From NCBI GenBank assembly GCA_947630415.1, contig CANRHM010000031.1:1-12698 (forward strand): a stretch of 12,698 bases of DNA, in the 5' to 3' direction. This DNA comes from an uncultured Bacilli bacterium (GTDB lineage: Bacteria; Bacillota_I; Bacilli_A; RF39; UBA660). Under the pieces are notes generated by a model that saw only the letters and a program-made list of their open reading frames with translations, ran no database searches and was not told the DNA's origin. A program made the position numbers and the translations under genes. Positions 1 through 7,329 of this stretch are shown one piece after another (the stretch's first letter is position 1; every line of letters begins with the position of its first letter).

Positions 1-29
1 TTACCAAAATGATCAATGAAATGAAGTAG
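1..29 (+). CDS. 3' end of an upstream plus-strand gene (partial)
   Basis: The frame beginning at base 3 reads T-K-M-I-N-E-M-K and ends at a TAG at 27-29. It runs directly into a strong plus-strand terminator whose left arm contains that stop. A gene tail overlapping its terminator is also seen elsewhere in this window, which is why I read this as the end of a gene. Nine codons are too few to name a product, and the frame could be open by chance. Confidence 0.3.
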
Positions 30-50
30 TAAAAATTACTTCTTTTTTTT
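23..50 (+). terminator. Rho-independent terminator of the upstream gene
   Basis: The arms GAAGTAGT (23-30) and ATTACTTC (35-42) pair over eight positions with one G-U pair. They close an AAAA loop and are followed by eight T residues (43-50). This ends transcription of whatever lies left of the window and separates it from the gene starting at 86. Confidence 0.8.
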
Positions 51-59
51 GTTCTATTT

Positions 60-68
60 TGCTATAAT
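60..68 (+). promoter_or_regulatory. Extended -10 promoter of the transglutaminase-like gene
   Basis: TGC followed by a perfect TATAAT (63-68) forms an extended -10 element. The best -35 at 17-bp spacing is the weak TTCTTT (40-45), inside the preceding terminator region, so the TG motif probably compensates. The expected start near 75 leaves only about 11 nt of leader, beginning at the ribosome binding site AGGTGA (75-80). Confidence 0.65.
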
Positions 69-85
69 GATACTAGGTGAAAAGA

Positions 86-1012
86 ATGAATAAATTAGCA
101 CGAAATTTAACCATATGGGGATTGGTTCTCATTATTTTTGGAGTTTGTTTCTTATATCGCGAAGAAATTATTGCCTTTTATATGAAGACGTTTGTAAAAG
201 CCGATACGGTGGCCGTGATTAACGAAGATCAAAAAAACGAATATTACTTAAATTACAAGTATGCCTTTATTGAAAACACCAATAATTTTACTCCTCAAAA
301 TAGAGACGATATCATTAAGATTTATTATACCGTTTTAAATGCAGGGCTAACGGACTTTACATTCTATTGTCCTGAGGAATACGAGAACTGCATAAACGAT
401 GTCAAAGATATTTCCGATGATCAACCATTACTATCGCATATCAATAATTTTGTCCATGCTTATAATGGCTTTAAAAACATTGAAACCTCTTACGATGTAT
501 TAGGTAAAGTAAATATTCATATCACGCATACCTACTCGGATCAAAAAATAAAAGAAATCAATCAAAAAGTAGAAACGATTGAACAACAAATCTATACGGA
601 CGATATGAGTATAGAAGATAAAATCAAAGCCGTACACGACTACATCATCAACAATAGCAAATACGATAGTGCAAGAGCAGAAGATAAAATTGCGGAATAC
701 GATTCCGATACGGCCTACGGAAATCTAATTCAAGGCTATGGTATTTGTGGAGGTTATACCGACAGTATGAAAATCTTCTTAGATCGTCTAAATATTCCAA
801 ACTATAAAATATCGAGTGAAAATCATGTATGGAATCTCGTTTATCTAAATGATGGATGGTACCACTTAGATCTTACTTGGGATGACCCTGTTGAGAAAAG
901 TGGTAAAGACATTTTGGAATATAACTTTTTCTTAATCACCACCAGTGAACTAGAAGATTTGAAAACGAATCAACATACTTTCGATAAAACGATATATCAA
1001 GAAGCAATCTAA
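86..1012 (+). CDS. Membrane-anchored transglutaminase-like protein
   Basis: This 308-aa protein has a short basic N-terminus, one hydrophobic segment (about residues 8-24) acting as an uncleaved signal anchor, and a large extracytoplasmic part. The C-terminal third is a transglutaminase-like domain. It has the lead-in helix around DKIKAVHDYI, then Cys221 in GICGGYT, His247 in ENHVWN and Asp262 in HLDLTWDDP, a complete Cys-His-Asp triad. Proteins of this family act as surface cysteine proteases or transamidases, but the substrate cannot be read from sequence. I start at ATG 86 because AGGTGA (75-80) lies 5 nt upstream; a GTG at 77 is in frame but sits inside that ribosome binding site. Residues 40-170 match no family I recognise. 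The gene is a single unit with its own promoter, convergent with miaA. Confidence 0.8.
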   Translation: MNKLARNLTIWGLVLIIFGVCFLYREEIIAFYMKTFVKADTVAVINEDQKNEYYLNYKYAFIENTNNFTPQNRDDIIKIYYTVLNAGLTDFTFYCPEEYENCINDVKDISDDQPLLSHINNFVHAYNGFKNIETSYDVLGKVNIHITHTYSDQKIKEINQKVETIEQQIYTDDMSIEDKIKAVHDYIINNSKYDSARAEDKIAEYDSDTAYGNLIQGYGICGGYTDSMKIFLDRLNIPNYKISSENHVWNLVYLNDGWYHLDLTWDDPVEKSGKDILEYNFFLITTSELEDLKTNQHTFDKTIYQEAI

Positions 1013-1037
1013 AAGGAGTATTAATCTACTCCTTTTT
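1011..1037. terminator. Shared bidirectional terminator between convergent genes
   Basis: AAAAGGAGTA (1011-1020) and TACTCCTTTT (1027-1036) form a perfect 10-bp stem with a 6-nt loop. The plus-strand tail is TTTTT (1033-1037). Read from the other strand the stem ends in TTTT. The hairpin contains the last two bases of the transglutaminase-like gene's stop codon, and the miaA stop plus its last codons lie in the loop and right arm. One element therefore serves both genes, which are separated by 8 bp. Confidence 0.75.
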
Positions 1038-1896
1038 CTATGTACTTTATACAGGTATCAATCGTCTTTTGAAAATCTTCATAATTACTTTCAAACCAGG
1101 TAACCGGTAATTGATGGCGAAAAAAAGTGTATTGTCTTTTAGCATAATGTCTTGAATTCTTTTTAATTTGATCAATCGCATCTTCCAGTGTTATTTCTTG
1201 GTCAAAGTAAGCATAAAGTTCTTTATAACCAATTCCAGTCATTAAAGCTTTGCTATGAATTTTTTGATCATAAAATGGTTTTACTTCCTCTAATAATCCC
1301 TCTTTCATCATCAAATCAACACGTTCATCTATTTTTTGATAAAGACATTCTCGATCCGTAGTAAGTCCAATACAAATGAAGTCATAAAGCGGAAGATCTT
1401 TTTTTTGATGATGGAAACTATGATTTTGAATTTTGGTATAGGCCCGTTCTAATCTTCTTCGGTTGTTTAAGTCCACCACTTGATTCCCTAGATGTTCTAC
1501 AACATAAGCTTTTAGTTCTTCATCTGATAAATCACAAATCACTTTTTCTTCTTCTTGGAATTCATAATCGTAAAGGGCTGCTTTAATATAAAGCCCTGTC
1601 CCTCCCACTAGAATAGGAACATGTCCCCTACTACGTATTTCTTCTATTTTTTTTCTTGCATCTTTCTGATAATCATAAACGGTATACATCTCATCTACCT
1701 TGACGATATCAAATAAATGATGCGGAATTCCTTCTTTTTCAACTTCTTTAATCTTGGCCGTTCCAATATCAAGTTCTTTATAAAACTGCATACTATCGGC
1801 ATTGATGATCTCACCATGAAAATGTTTTGCTAAGGCAACACTTAATTTGGTCTTTCCTACCGCGGTAGGTCCTACAACGACAATAATGGGTAACAT
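1021..1896 (-). CDS. miaA: tRNA dimethylallyltransferase MiaA
   Basis: This cytoplasmic enzyme transfers a dimethylallyl group from DMAPP to N6 of A37 in tRNAs reading UNN codons, the first step towards ms2i6A. The 291-aa length is close to the family norm of about 300-315. Visible motifs are the P-loop GPTAVGKT (residues 9-16), NADSMQFYKELDIGTAK, HHLFDI, GGTGLYIKA, the MTGIGYKE segment and the C-terminal QYTFFRHQ. The ATG at 1896 follows AGGAGG (1907-1902), which overlaps the TAG of the preceding 209-aa gene. It is the last gene of the uvrC-mutL operon and ends in the shared terminator. In Bacillus, miaA also follows mutL at a short distance, so the association is old, but here one unknown gene lies between them. 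Confidence 0.97.
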   Translation of the reverse strand: MLPIIVVVGPTAVGKTKLSVALAKHFHGEIINADSMQFYKELDIGTAKIKEVEKEGIPHHLFDIVKVDEMYTVYDYQKDARKKIEEIRSRGHVPILVGGTGLYIKAALYDYEFQEEEKVICDLSDEELKAYVVEHLGNQVVDLNNRRRLERAYTKIQNHSFHHQKKDLPLYDFICIGLTTDRECLYQKIDERVDLMMKEGLLEEVKPFYDQKIHSKALMTGIGYKELYAYFDQEITLEDAIDQIKKNSRHYAKRQYTFFRHQLPVTWFESNYEDFQKTIDTCIKYIEKGVD

Positions 1897-1905
1897 AATG
1901 TCCTC

Positions 1906-2535
1906 CTAACTGATATATAAATCTTGTCCTTTCGGAAGGGAATATTGTTGTTCATAACAAATCAAGACCATTTTCTTTTGTTTCGGATAATCTACTTCTT
2001 GAATAAGTGGATACTCTTCTAAACTAAACTGATGATAGAAAGCAAGATTTTCTTCTAGTGTACGGTATTTATTTACTTGATGCAGAAAATAAGGATCTCT
2101 TGTATCTCCATAGACACCACCAAAAAAGAAGAAAGCACCACTTCCCTTAGCAAGTTCTAAAAGGCTTCTATTTAAATAAGGATAATTCCCTGCCGCCAAA
2201 TAGACACGAGGAGTAGGAAGTAAACAATAAGGTGTATGCCTTTCTATAATACGTTCATAAGATTTAGGGGTATAAAAGTGTAATTGGTTGGTACTTTTGT
2301 AATTCGTACAATGAGAGGTAATCGTAATATTAGGATCAAGTGCAAACTCTAACGTATCGTTTTGAATTTTAGAACCCATGACCGCTTCATACGCGAAATA
2401 AATTTTTTCAGCTTGCTCTTTTAATTCGTCACTAAACTGTTGAATGGTATCATTTTCTTTCAGAAAAGAAGGCGTTTTTTTCCTTAATTTCATTGCTTTT
2501 TGATATTCGGTTTGTAAATTAAATTTTATGTTCAT
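1906..2535 (-). CDS. Uncharacterised 209-aa protein between mutL and miaA
   Basis: I do not recognise this family. The protein is soluble, with no signal peptide or membrane segment. The N-terminal 50 residues are helical and charged. The centre has a YLAAGNYPYLNRSLLELAKG stretch followed by a Phe-rich GAFFFFGGVYGDTRDPYF segment, which looks like a folded core with a glycine-rich loop. Two scattered Cys (in TSHCTN and PYCLLP) do not form a metal site pattern. The ATG at 2535 is preceded by AAGGAG (2546-2541), overlapping the mutL TAA, and the gene's own stop overlaps the miaA ribosome binding site, so it is tightly fitted into the operon. Codon use and AT content look like the neighbours. Its position suggests co-expression with repair and tRNA modification genes, but no function can be assigned. 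Confidence 0.85.
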   Translation of the reverse strand: MNIKFNLQTEYQKAMKLRKKTPSFLKENDTIQQFSDELKEQAEKIYFAYEAVMGSKIQNDTLEFALDPNITITSHCTNYKSTNQLHFYTPKSYERIIERHTPYCLLPTPRVYLAAGNYPYLNRSLLELAKGSGAFFFFGGVYGDTRDPYFLHQVNKYRTLEENLAFYHQFSLEEYPLIQEVDYPKQKKMVLICYEQQYSLPKGQDLYIS

Positions 2536-2544
2536 AAGATCTCC

Positions 2545-4335
2545 TTACATCGCGCGTTTAAATAGGCGTTCTAATTCGTATTTTGAAAAAGTAATAATGG
2601 TAGGTCGTCCATGGGGACAAGTAAATGGATTTTTACAAGCTCTAAGACGGGATAAGAGAGTACGCATTTCATCGATCGTAATAAAGTCATTGGCTTTGAT
2701 AGAAGCTTTACAAGCCACCGTGGCGGCAATTAAATGAAAGAAACGTTCACTATTAAAGTCTTCTTTTTCAACGATGATTTCGATGATTTTATGAATGGCA
2801 TCCTCTTCTCTTGCCCTTTGTAGCCATAACGGAACCGTTCGAATGATAATGGTATTAGAACCAAACTCTTCAAACCCAAAACCTAAGTTTTCAAATACGT
2901 TAAAGTTCTCTTTAAAAATAAGATATTCATTATTCGGAAGTTCTACCGAAACAGGAACCAATAAATCCATTTTTTCTTTTTTAGGCGAACTCATTTCTTT
3001 TAAATAATATTCGTAATTGATTCGTTCATTGGCGGCATGTTGATCGATTAAAAACATACCATCTTCGTTTTCTGCAACAATATACGTTCCATGCACAAGT
3101 CCTACAGGATACATCTCTTTGATACGGGGTTCTTCTTCCATGGAAGGTTTTTCTTCATCCTCTTCCTCTAATTTATCAACGACTTCATCTTCTTCACGAA
3201 CTTCTAGGTTCAAAGTCATTTTTTCGAAATGTTCGTATTCTTGATCTTTCTCTTCTCTATTAAATTCATCTAAGGAAGTGGTACTATAATGATTACTGAT
3301 TTTCGTTTCATTTCCTTCCACCACGGTAGAAGTGGAAGCATCTGGAATAAGGGTTAGTTTTTCTAATTTATCTTTAATTAACGACGCAATTAACTCTTTT
3401 AGAGAATCCATCTTCGAAAACTTAATATCCATTTTGGTGGGATGGACATTCACATCGATTAGAATGGGATCTGCTTCAATACTTAAAACCACAATCGGAT
3501 ATTTATCAGGTGGCATATAGGTATGATAACAATCGGTTATAAAACGATTTAGTTCATTATTACGAATGTACCTGCCATTGACTAAAACCGTGATGGCGTT
3601 ACGATTACTTTTCATAAGTTCAGGATACGAAATAAAACCACTTACATGATAGTCATCATTTTCCCCTTCTACTTCGACCATTTTCTTGGTGACAGATAAA
3701 CCATATATATCGTTAATGACTTTTAAGAGACGGTTCGTGCCATCGGTATTAAGTAAGACTTTACCATTATTTTTTAAGACAAACTTGATATTGGGGTACG
3801 ATAAAGCCATTTTATTGACATAGTCCGTAATATGGGCAAGTTCCGTATATAAATTCTTTAAATATTTAAGTCTTACCGGCGTATTATAAAATAAATCTTT
3901 GACGGTAATATCGGTTCCTTTTCGTAGATCGCAAGACGAAACTTCTTTTTCTTTACCTCCATCCATTTCGACTAAAGTACCCTCTTCTCCATCACTGGTC
4001 TTTAAGGTAAGATGCGATACCGCGGCAATGGAAGGAAGGGCTTCTCCACGGAAGCCTAGAGAATGAATATGAAATAGTTCCTCAATCGATTTTAATTTAG
4101 AAGTCGCATGGCGCTTAAACGCAAGGACGGCATCTTCCTTATTCATTCCAATTCCATTATCGATGACTCTAATTTCTTTTACACCGGCATCCACAAGTTC
4201 AATTTTAATTTCACTACTTTTAGCATCGATCGCGTTTTCAACTAATTCCTTAACCACGTTCATGGTTCGCTCAACGACTTCTCCTGCTGCTATTTTATTG
4301 GCAAGATCTTCATCCATCACTTGAATGGTATGCAT
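2545..4335 (-). CDS. mutL: DNA mismatch repair protein MutL with endonuclease domain
   Basis: MutL is the mismatch repair mediator that links MutS to strand cleavage. The 596-aa protein has the N-terminal GHKL ATPase: ENAIDA (33-38), DNGIGM (59-64), HATSK and GFRGEAL (94-100). A transducer domain runs to about 330, followed by an acidic, probably disordered linker (about 335-405) and a C-terminal dimerisation/endonuclease domain. The nuclease motif DQHA-X2-E-X4-E is complete (D431 to E442), with ACKASIKA (541-548) and the metal-site CPHGRP (573-578). This is therefore a nicking MutL of the Bacillus type, fitting an organism without MutH. The clamp-binding motif QXX(L/I)XP of Bacillus MutL appears as MDLLVP (456-461), lacking the Gln. 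No mutS lies in this window. The gene starts 28 nt after the 139-aa gene, with AAAGGAAG/AGGGAT upstream. Confidence 0.97.
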   Translation of the reverse strand: MHTIQVMDEDLANKIAAGEVVERTMNVVKELVENAIDAKSSEIKIELVDAGVKEIRVIDNGIGMNKEDAVLAFKRHATSKLKSIEELFHIHSLGFRGEALPSIAAVSHLTLKTSDGEEGTLVEMDGGKEKEVSSCDLRKGTDITVKDLFYNTPVRLKYLKNLYTELAHITDYVNKMALSYPNIKFVLKNNGKVLLNTDGTNRLLKVINDIYGLSVTKKMVEVEGENDDYHVSGFISYPELMKSNRNAITVLVNGRYIRNNELNRFITDCYHTYMPPDKYPIVVLSIEADPILIDVNVHPTKMDIKFSKMDSLKELIASLIKDKLEKLTLIPDASTSTVVEGNETKISNHYSTTSLDEFNREEKDQEYEHFEKMTLNLEVREEDEVVDKLEEEDEEKPSMEEEPRIKEMYPVGLVHGTYIVAENEDGMFLIDQHAANERINYEYYLKEMSSPKKEKMDLLVPVSVELPNNEYLIFKENFNVFENLGFGFEEFGSNTIIIRTVPLWLQRAREEDAIHKIIEIIVEKEDFNSERFFHLIAATVACKASIKANDFITIDEMRTLLSRLRACKNPFTCPHGRPTIITFSKYELERLFKRAM

Positions 4336-4363
4336 AAAAATCCCTACTTCCTTTACTTCTTTT

Positions 4364-4783
4364 TTAATCTTTATCCCTACTTTTTTTAACTAAGGTTTTA
4401 TTCTTTTTATCTTCTCTAATATGATTAATGAGATCCACAATATCTTGATACGAATATTCTTGTTTTAATACTTCATACGTAATTAAATAATCATCTAAAC
4501 TCTCTAGACTAGGACCTTTTTCGATCGTTAATTCCCCTCTATAGATAACGACACCACTTTCTACTTCAGTAAGTTTAAAACTACGTGGATACTCATCGTA
4601 TAGTTCTTTCTTTACAATGTAATAATGTTCTATCTCTTTTAAATCGGTCATAGACATAAGACGATACCGATCCACTAATTCATTATAATAAAGAGTACCG
4701 GTTACTTTTGGAGAAACTAAATTGTTGTTATTACTGGTTTTATTTATTTCTTCGTAATTAAAACCCATTCCTCTTGCCTTCAT
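4364..4783 (-). CDS. Uncharacterised 139-aa protein between uvrC and mutL
   Basis: I do not recognise this protein. It is small, soluble and charged, without signal peptide or membrane segments. The first 30 residues look flexible and carry an Asn-rich run (SNNNN). The middle (about 30-85) reads like beta strands, for example VTGTLYYNELVDRYRL and GVVIYRGELTIEKG. The last 50 residues are helical and end in a very basic, Lys-rich tail (DKKNKTLVKKSRDKD) that could bind nucleic acid. It starts at ATG 4783, eight bases after the uvrC stop. The ribosome binding site AGGAGG (4793-4788) overlaps the uvrC TAG, so translational coupling to uvrC is likely. It lies between two DNA repair genes, which makes a repair-related role conceivable, but that is inference from position only. 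Confidence 0.85.
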   Translation of the reverse strand: MKARGMGFNYEEINKTSNNNNLVSPKVTGTLYYNELVDRYRLMSMTDLKEIEHYYIVKKELYDEYPRSFKLTEVESGVVIYRGELTIEKGPSLESLDDYLITYEVLKQEYSYQDIVDLINHIREDKKNKTLVKKSRDKD

Positions 4784-4791
4784 ACTTCCTC

Positions 4792-6570
4792 CTATAATTC
4801 TTGTAAATACTTATGAAGCGACTCTGCAACTTCTTTTCCTACGACTTTTGCTAACTCATCAACACTTGCTTCTCTCATCTTTTTGAGTGAACGAAATTTT
4901 CTAAGCAAATCTTTTCGTCTTACTTCACCAATGCCAGGGACCATATCAAGTAAACTTGCAAGACTTCCTTTTTGTCTTAAAGTACGATGATAGGTAATCG
5001 CATAACGGTGTACTTCTTCTTGAATCTTTGATAAGAAAACAAATAAGTTACTTTTAGGGTCACACGGTAGCACTTCGCCTTTTTCGTTTAATAAAATATT
5101 GGTCCTGTGGTGTTCATCTTTTTTAAGACCCAATATCGGAATATTTAGATGCAAACTATCGATGATCTCTTTACAGACAGCTACTTGATTTTCGCCACCA
5201 TCCATGATGATTAGATCGGGTTTTACAAGGTTTTCCATCAATACTTTGAAGTATCTTCGGTAAAGAACTTCTCTCATCGCCCCTAAGTCATCTTTTACAT
5301 CGACCGATATCTTATATTTCCGATATTCATTTTTAAGGGGTAGAAAGTCTTCAAAGACGACCATCCCACCCACATAGAAAGTTCCAAACAAATGGGAGTT
5401 ATCAAAGGCTTCCATCCTGGAAACTTTTTCCAAATGTAAAAGTGCTTTTAATTCCTCCAAAGCTTTTAGTCTTGCTTCGTCGTTTTGTTTTAGTAAGTCT
5501 TCCTTTTCTTCTAAGGCAACTTTGGCATTATCTTGAGCCATCGCAATTAATTTGTTAATATCGCCTCTTGAAGGACTATTTACCTTAACTCCTAGATATT
5601 CTGCTAATAAACTGAAATCCAAGGTGGAAGGTACCACAATTTCTTTTGGAAGCATACTATTTTTCTCATAGAATTTAATAATATATTCCATCACTTCATC
5701 CTCTGGATTACCTAAGGTAGCTATGATATCACTATGTCGTCCAAATAGCAATCCTTCACGAATAAAAAAGCACTGTACCGATAAGAAATTTTTATCGTTG
5801 TAATAGGCAAATAAATCAAAGTTATAATTATGATTCAAGTCAATCTTTTGATGACGTAAAGTAATTTCAATATCTTGAAGCATGTTCTTAAGTTCAAGGG
5901 CTTTCTCATAATTCATGGCCTTACTTGCTTTATCCATATCCTCTTTAATGCGTTTGGTTAATAGGGAACTATCCCCTTTTAAAAAGGTGGTAATTTCATC
6001 AACCATCGTATTTACTTCTTCTTTATTAACCTCTTTTTTACAGTAACCAAGGCACTCTCCTAAATGATAATAAAGACACACGTCTTTTTTTAAGCGATCA
6101 CATTTTCGTAGAGGATACATTCTTCCTAACATTTCAACCGTTTTTCTAGCACTGGTCACATTGGGATAAGGTCCAAAAAGTCTACTTTTATGCTTTTTAC
6201 GATTGACGTTTCGAACGACTCTTAACCTAGGATAATTTTCATTGGTAAGTTCAATATAGGGATAACTTTTATCGTCTTTTAATAAGATATTGTATTTGGG
6301 ATTGTATTTTTTGATTAAGGTGATTTCAAGAATTAGGGACTCTAATTCGGAAGAGGTAACAATATATTCGAAGGTAGCTATATCGTTTACTAACATGGCG
6401 GTCTTGCCTGTAACGGTTCCTGTGAAATAGCTTTTTAAACGATTTTTTAAGTTTTTGGCTTTTCCTACATAAATGATGATGCCATCTTTGTTTTTCATTT
6501 GATAACTACCTGGTTTATTAGGCACTAACATTAGTTTTTCTTTAATATGTTGCCTGGTCTCTTCACTCAT
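4792..6570 (-). CDS. uvrC: UvrABC system protein C (excision nuclease)
   Basis: UvrC makes both incisions around a bulky DNA lesion in nucleotide excision repair, on UvrB-DNA complexes. The 592-aa protein has the full architecture. The GIY-YIG nuclease covers about 15-92 (PGSYQMK, IIIYVGKAKNLKNR, catalytic Glu in LILEITLIKKYNPKYN). A four-Cys cluster lies at about 157-177, and the UvrB-interacting UVR motif at about 204-235. The RNase H-like C-terminal nuclease has D390 (AFDNSH), D457 (IMDGG) and H521, and a helix-hairpin-helix pair (PGIGEVRRKDLL onward) closes the protein. I start at ATG 6570 because GGGAGGTG lies just upstream; an in-frame TTG at 6588 would place the start upstream of that site. 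It is the first gene of the operon. In Bacillus uvrC follows trxA; here yigZ, inverted, separates them. Confidence 0.97.
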   Translation of the reverse strand: MSEETRQHIKEKLMLVPNKPGSYQMKNKDGIIIYVGKAKNLKNRLKSYFTGTVTGKTAMLVNDIATFEYIVTSSELESLILEITLIKKYNPKYNILLKDDKSYPYIELTNENYPRLRVVRNVNRKKHKSRLFGPYPNVTSARKTVEMLGRMYPLRKCDRLKKDVCLYYHLGECLGYCKKEVNKEEVNTMVDEITTFLKGDSSLLTKRIKEDMDKASKAMNYEKALELKNMLQDIEITLRHQKIDLNHNYNFDLFAYYNDKNFLSVQCFFIREGLLFGRHSDIIATLGNPEDEVMEYIIKFYEKNSMLPKEIVVPSTLDFSLLAEYLGVKVNSPSRGDINKLIAMAQDNAKVALEEKEDLLKQNDEARLKALEELKALLHLEKVSRMEAFDNSHLFGTFYVGGMVVFEDFLPLKNEYRKYKISVDVKDDLGAMREVLYRRYFKVLMENLVKPDLIIMDGGENQVAVCKEIIDSLHLNIPILGLKKDEHHRTNILLNEKGEVLPCDPKSNLFVFLSKIQEEVHRYAITYHRTLRQKGSLASLLDMVPGIGEVRRKDLLRKFRSLKKMREASVDELAKVVGKEVAESLHKYLQEL

Positions 6571-6598
6571 CTTTACACCTCCCATCAAAACTATTACT

Positions 6599-6607
6599 AT
6601 TATAGCA
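6599..6607 (-). promoter_or_regulatory. Extended -10 promoter of the uvrC operon
   Basis: Read on the minus strand, TGC plus a perfect TATAAT (6604-6599) gives an extended -10 identical to that before the gene at 86. The -35 region at 16-17 bp is poor (TATCGT or ATCGTT). The expected start near 6592 gives a leader of about 22 nt to ATG 6570. No clear LexA/DinR box is seen around it. This promoter probably drives all five genes down to miaA. Confidence 0.65.
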
Positions 6608-6648
6608 AATAATAGAAAAAAACGATATTCCTTTTTTAAATATCATCC

Positions 6649-6667
6649 TTAAGTTTATTTTAAGTTT
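6649..6667 (+). repeat. Pair of 8-bp direct repeats upstream of the yigZ promoter
   Basis: TTAAGTTT occurs at 6649-6656 and again at 6660-6667, with starts 11 bp apart, about one helical turn. It is followed by the palindrome AAACGTTT (6669-6676), which overlaps the yigZ -35. The site could be an UP-like element or an operator, but it is AT-rich and could be chance. Confidence 0.3.
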
Positions 6668-6674
6668 TAAACGT

Positions 6675-6703
6675 TTGACAAGAAAACGCTCTCTTAATAT
6701 AAT
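6675..6703 (+). promoter_or_regulatory. Consensus vegetative promoter of yigZ
   Basis: TTGACA (6675-6680), a 17-bp spacer and TATAAT (6698-6703) match the sigma-A consensus at all twelve positions. The start is expected near 6710, giving a leader of about 17 nt. The ribosome binding site AGAGGG (6715-6720) lies 6 nt before ATG 6727. It is the strongest-looking promoter in the window. Confidence 0.85.
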
Positions 6704-6726
6704 TTAGTTAGAAAAGAGGGTGCTTT

Positions 6727-7311
6727 ATGAAGAGTGTTTTAGAAAAATCCATTAGTGAAATCGAAGAGAAAAAATCACGTTTTATTGGTCTTCTTTGTAG
6801 AGTAAGTTCTAAAGATGAAGTAAAAGCATTCCTTATGGAATGTAAAAAAGAATATCCTAAAGCAACCCATTATTGTTATGCTTACATCATTGAGCAAGAA
6901 GAGTTTTGTAGTGATGATAAAGAGCCCTCTAAAACAGCAGGATTTCCTATCTTAAACGTATTAAAGCAAAAAGACCTACACGAGGTCTGTGGAGTAGTTG
7001 TTCGTTACTTTGGAGGTATCAAATTAGGAACCGGTGGCCTAGTAAGAGCTTACACCAAAGCAATTCAAGAAGCGGTGCAAAAGGCAAAGATAGTAGATCT
7101 TGAAAAAGGTTATATTGTACGTCTTCATTTTTCATACGAAGAACAAAACAAAATCGATTATTTGTTAAAAGGAAAAGAAATCACTTCTAAAAAATTTGAT
7201 ACCACTATTACGTATGAACTAAAAGTAAGTATCGAAGAAGAAACCCTATTCAAGGAAAAAGGAGTTAATCACGAGATCATATCCTCTTGTTGGATCACAA
7301 AAAAAGAATGA
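6727..7311 (+). CDS. yigZ: YigZ/IMPACT family protein
   Basis: This 194-aa cytoplasmic protein belongs to the YigZ branch of the IMPACT (UPF0029) family. Family signatures are KKSRFIG near the N-terminus, YPKATHYCYAY (43-53), SDDKEPSKTAG (62-72) and VVRYFGGIKLGTGGLVRAY (91-109). After these comes the smaller C-terminal DUF1949-like domain (about 125-194). Eukaryotic IMPACT modulates the Gcn2 kinase; the bacterial role is not settled, though a translation- or proline-peptide-related function has been considered. It is transcribed alone from a consensus promoter, divergent from uvrC and convergent with trxA with a 1-bp gap. It ends in TGA, showing TGA is a stop here. It separates trxA from uvrC, which are adjacent in Bacillus. 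Confidence 0.93.
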   Translation: MKSVLEKSISEIEEKKSRFIGLLCRVSSKDEVKAFLMECKKEYPKATHYCYAYIIEQEEFCSDDKEPSKTAGFPILNVLKQKDLHEVCGVVVRYFGGIKLGTGGLVRAYTKAIQEAVQKAKIVDLEKGYIVRLHFSYEEQNKIDYLLKGKEITSKKFDTTITYELKVSIEEETLFKEKGVNHEIISSCWITKKE

Positions 7312-7329
7312 ATTATTTCATCCATTCTT
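7299..7329 (-). terminator. Terminator of the cvpA-trxA operon
   Basis: On the minus strand AAGAATG (7329-7323) pairs with CATTCTT (7310-7304). A further ATGAA/TTCAT pairing is possible inside, and the stem runs into a T run (7305-7299). The hairpin spans the end of trxA and the last codons of yigZ on the opposite strand. The plus-strand side has no U-tract, so it should work mainly for trxA. Confidence 0.6.

Noticed and set aside
2528..3520. Plus-strand open frames at 2528-2737, 2795-3007 and 3332-3520
   Set aside because: They lie antisense within mutL, which has full-length family support, and have no plausible ribosome binding sites or family features.
6571..6588. UvrC start at an in-frame TTG at 6588
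   Set aside because: The Shine-Dalgarno sequence GGGAGGTG lies between that codon and ATG 6570, which gives the normal family N-terminus.
6624..6644. GATATT/AATATC hairpin between uvrC and yigZ
   Set aside because: Only six AT-rich pairs, no gene end beside it and no U-tract; likely chance in AT-rich intergenic DNA.
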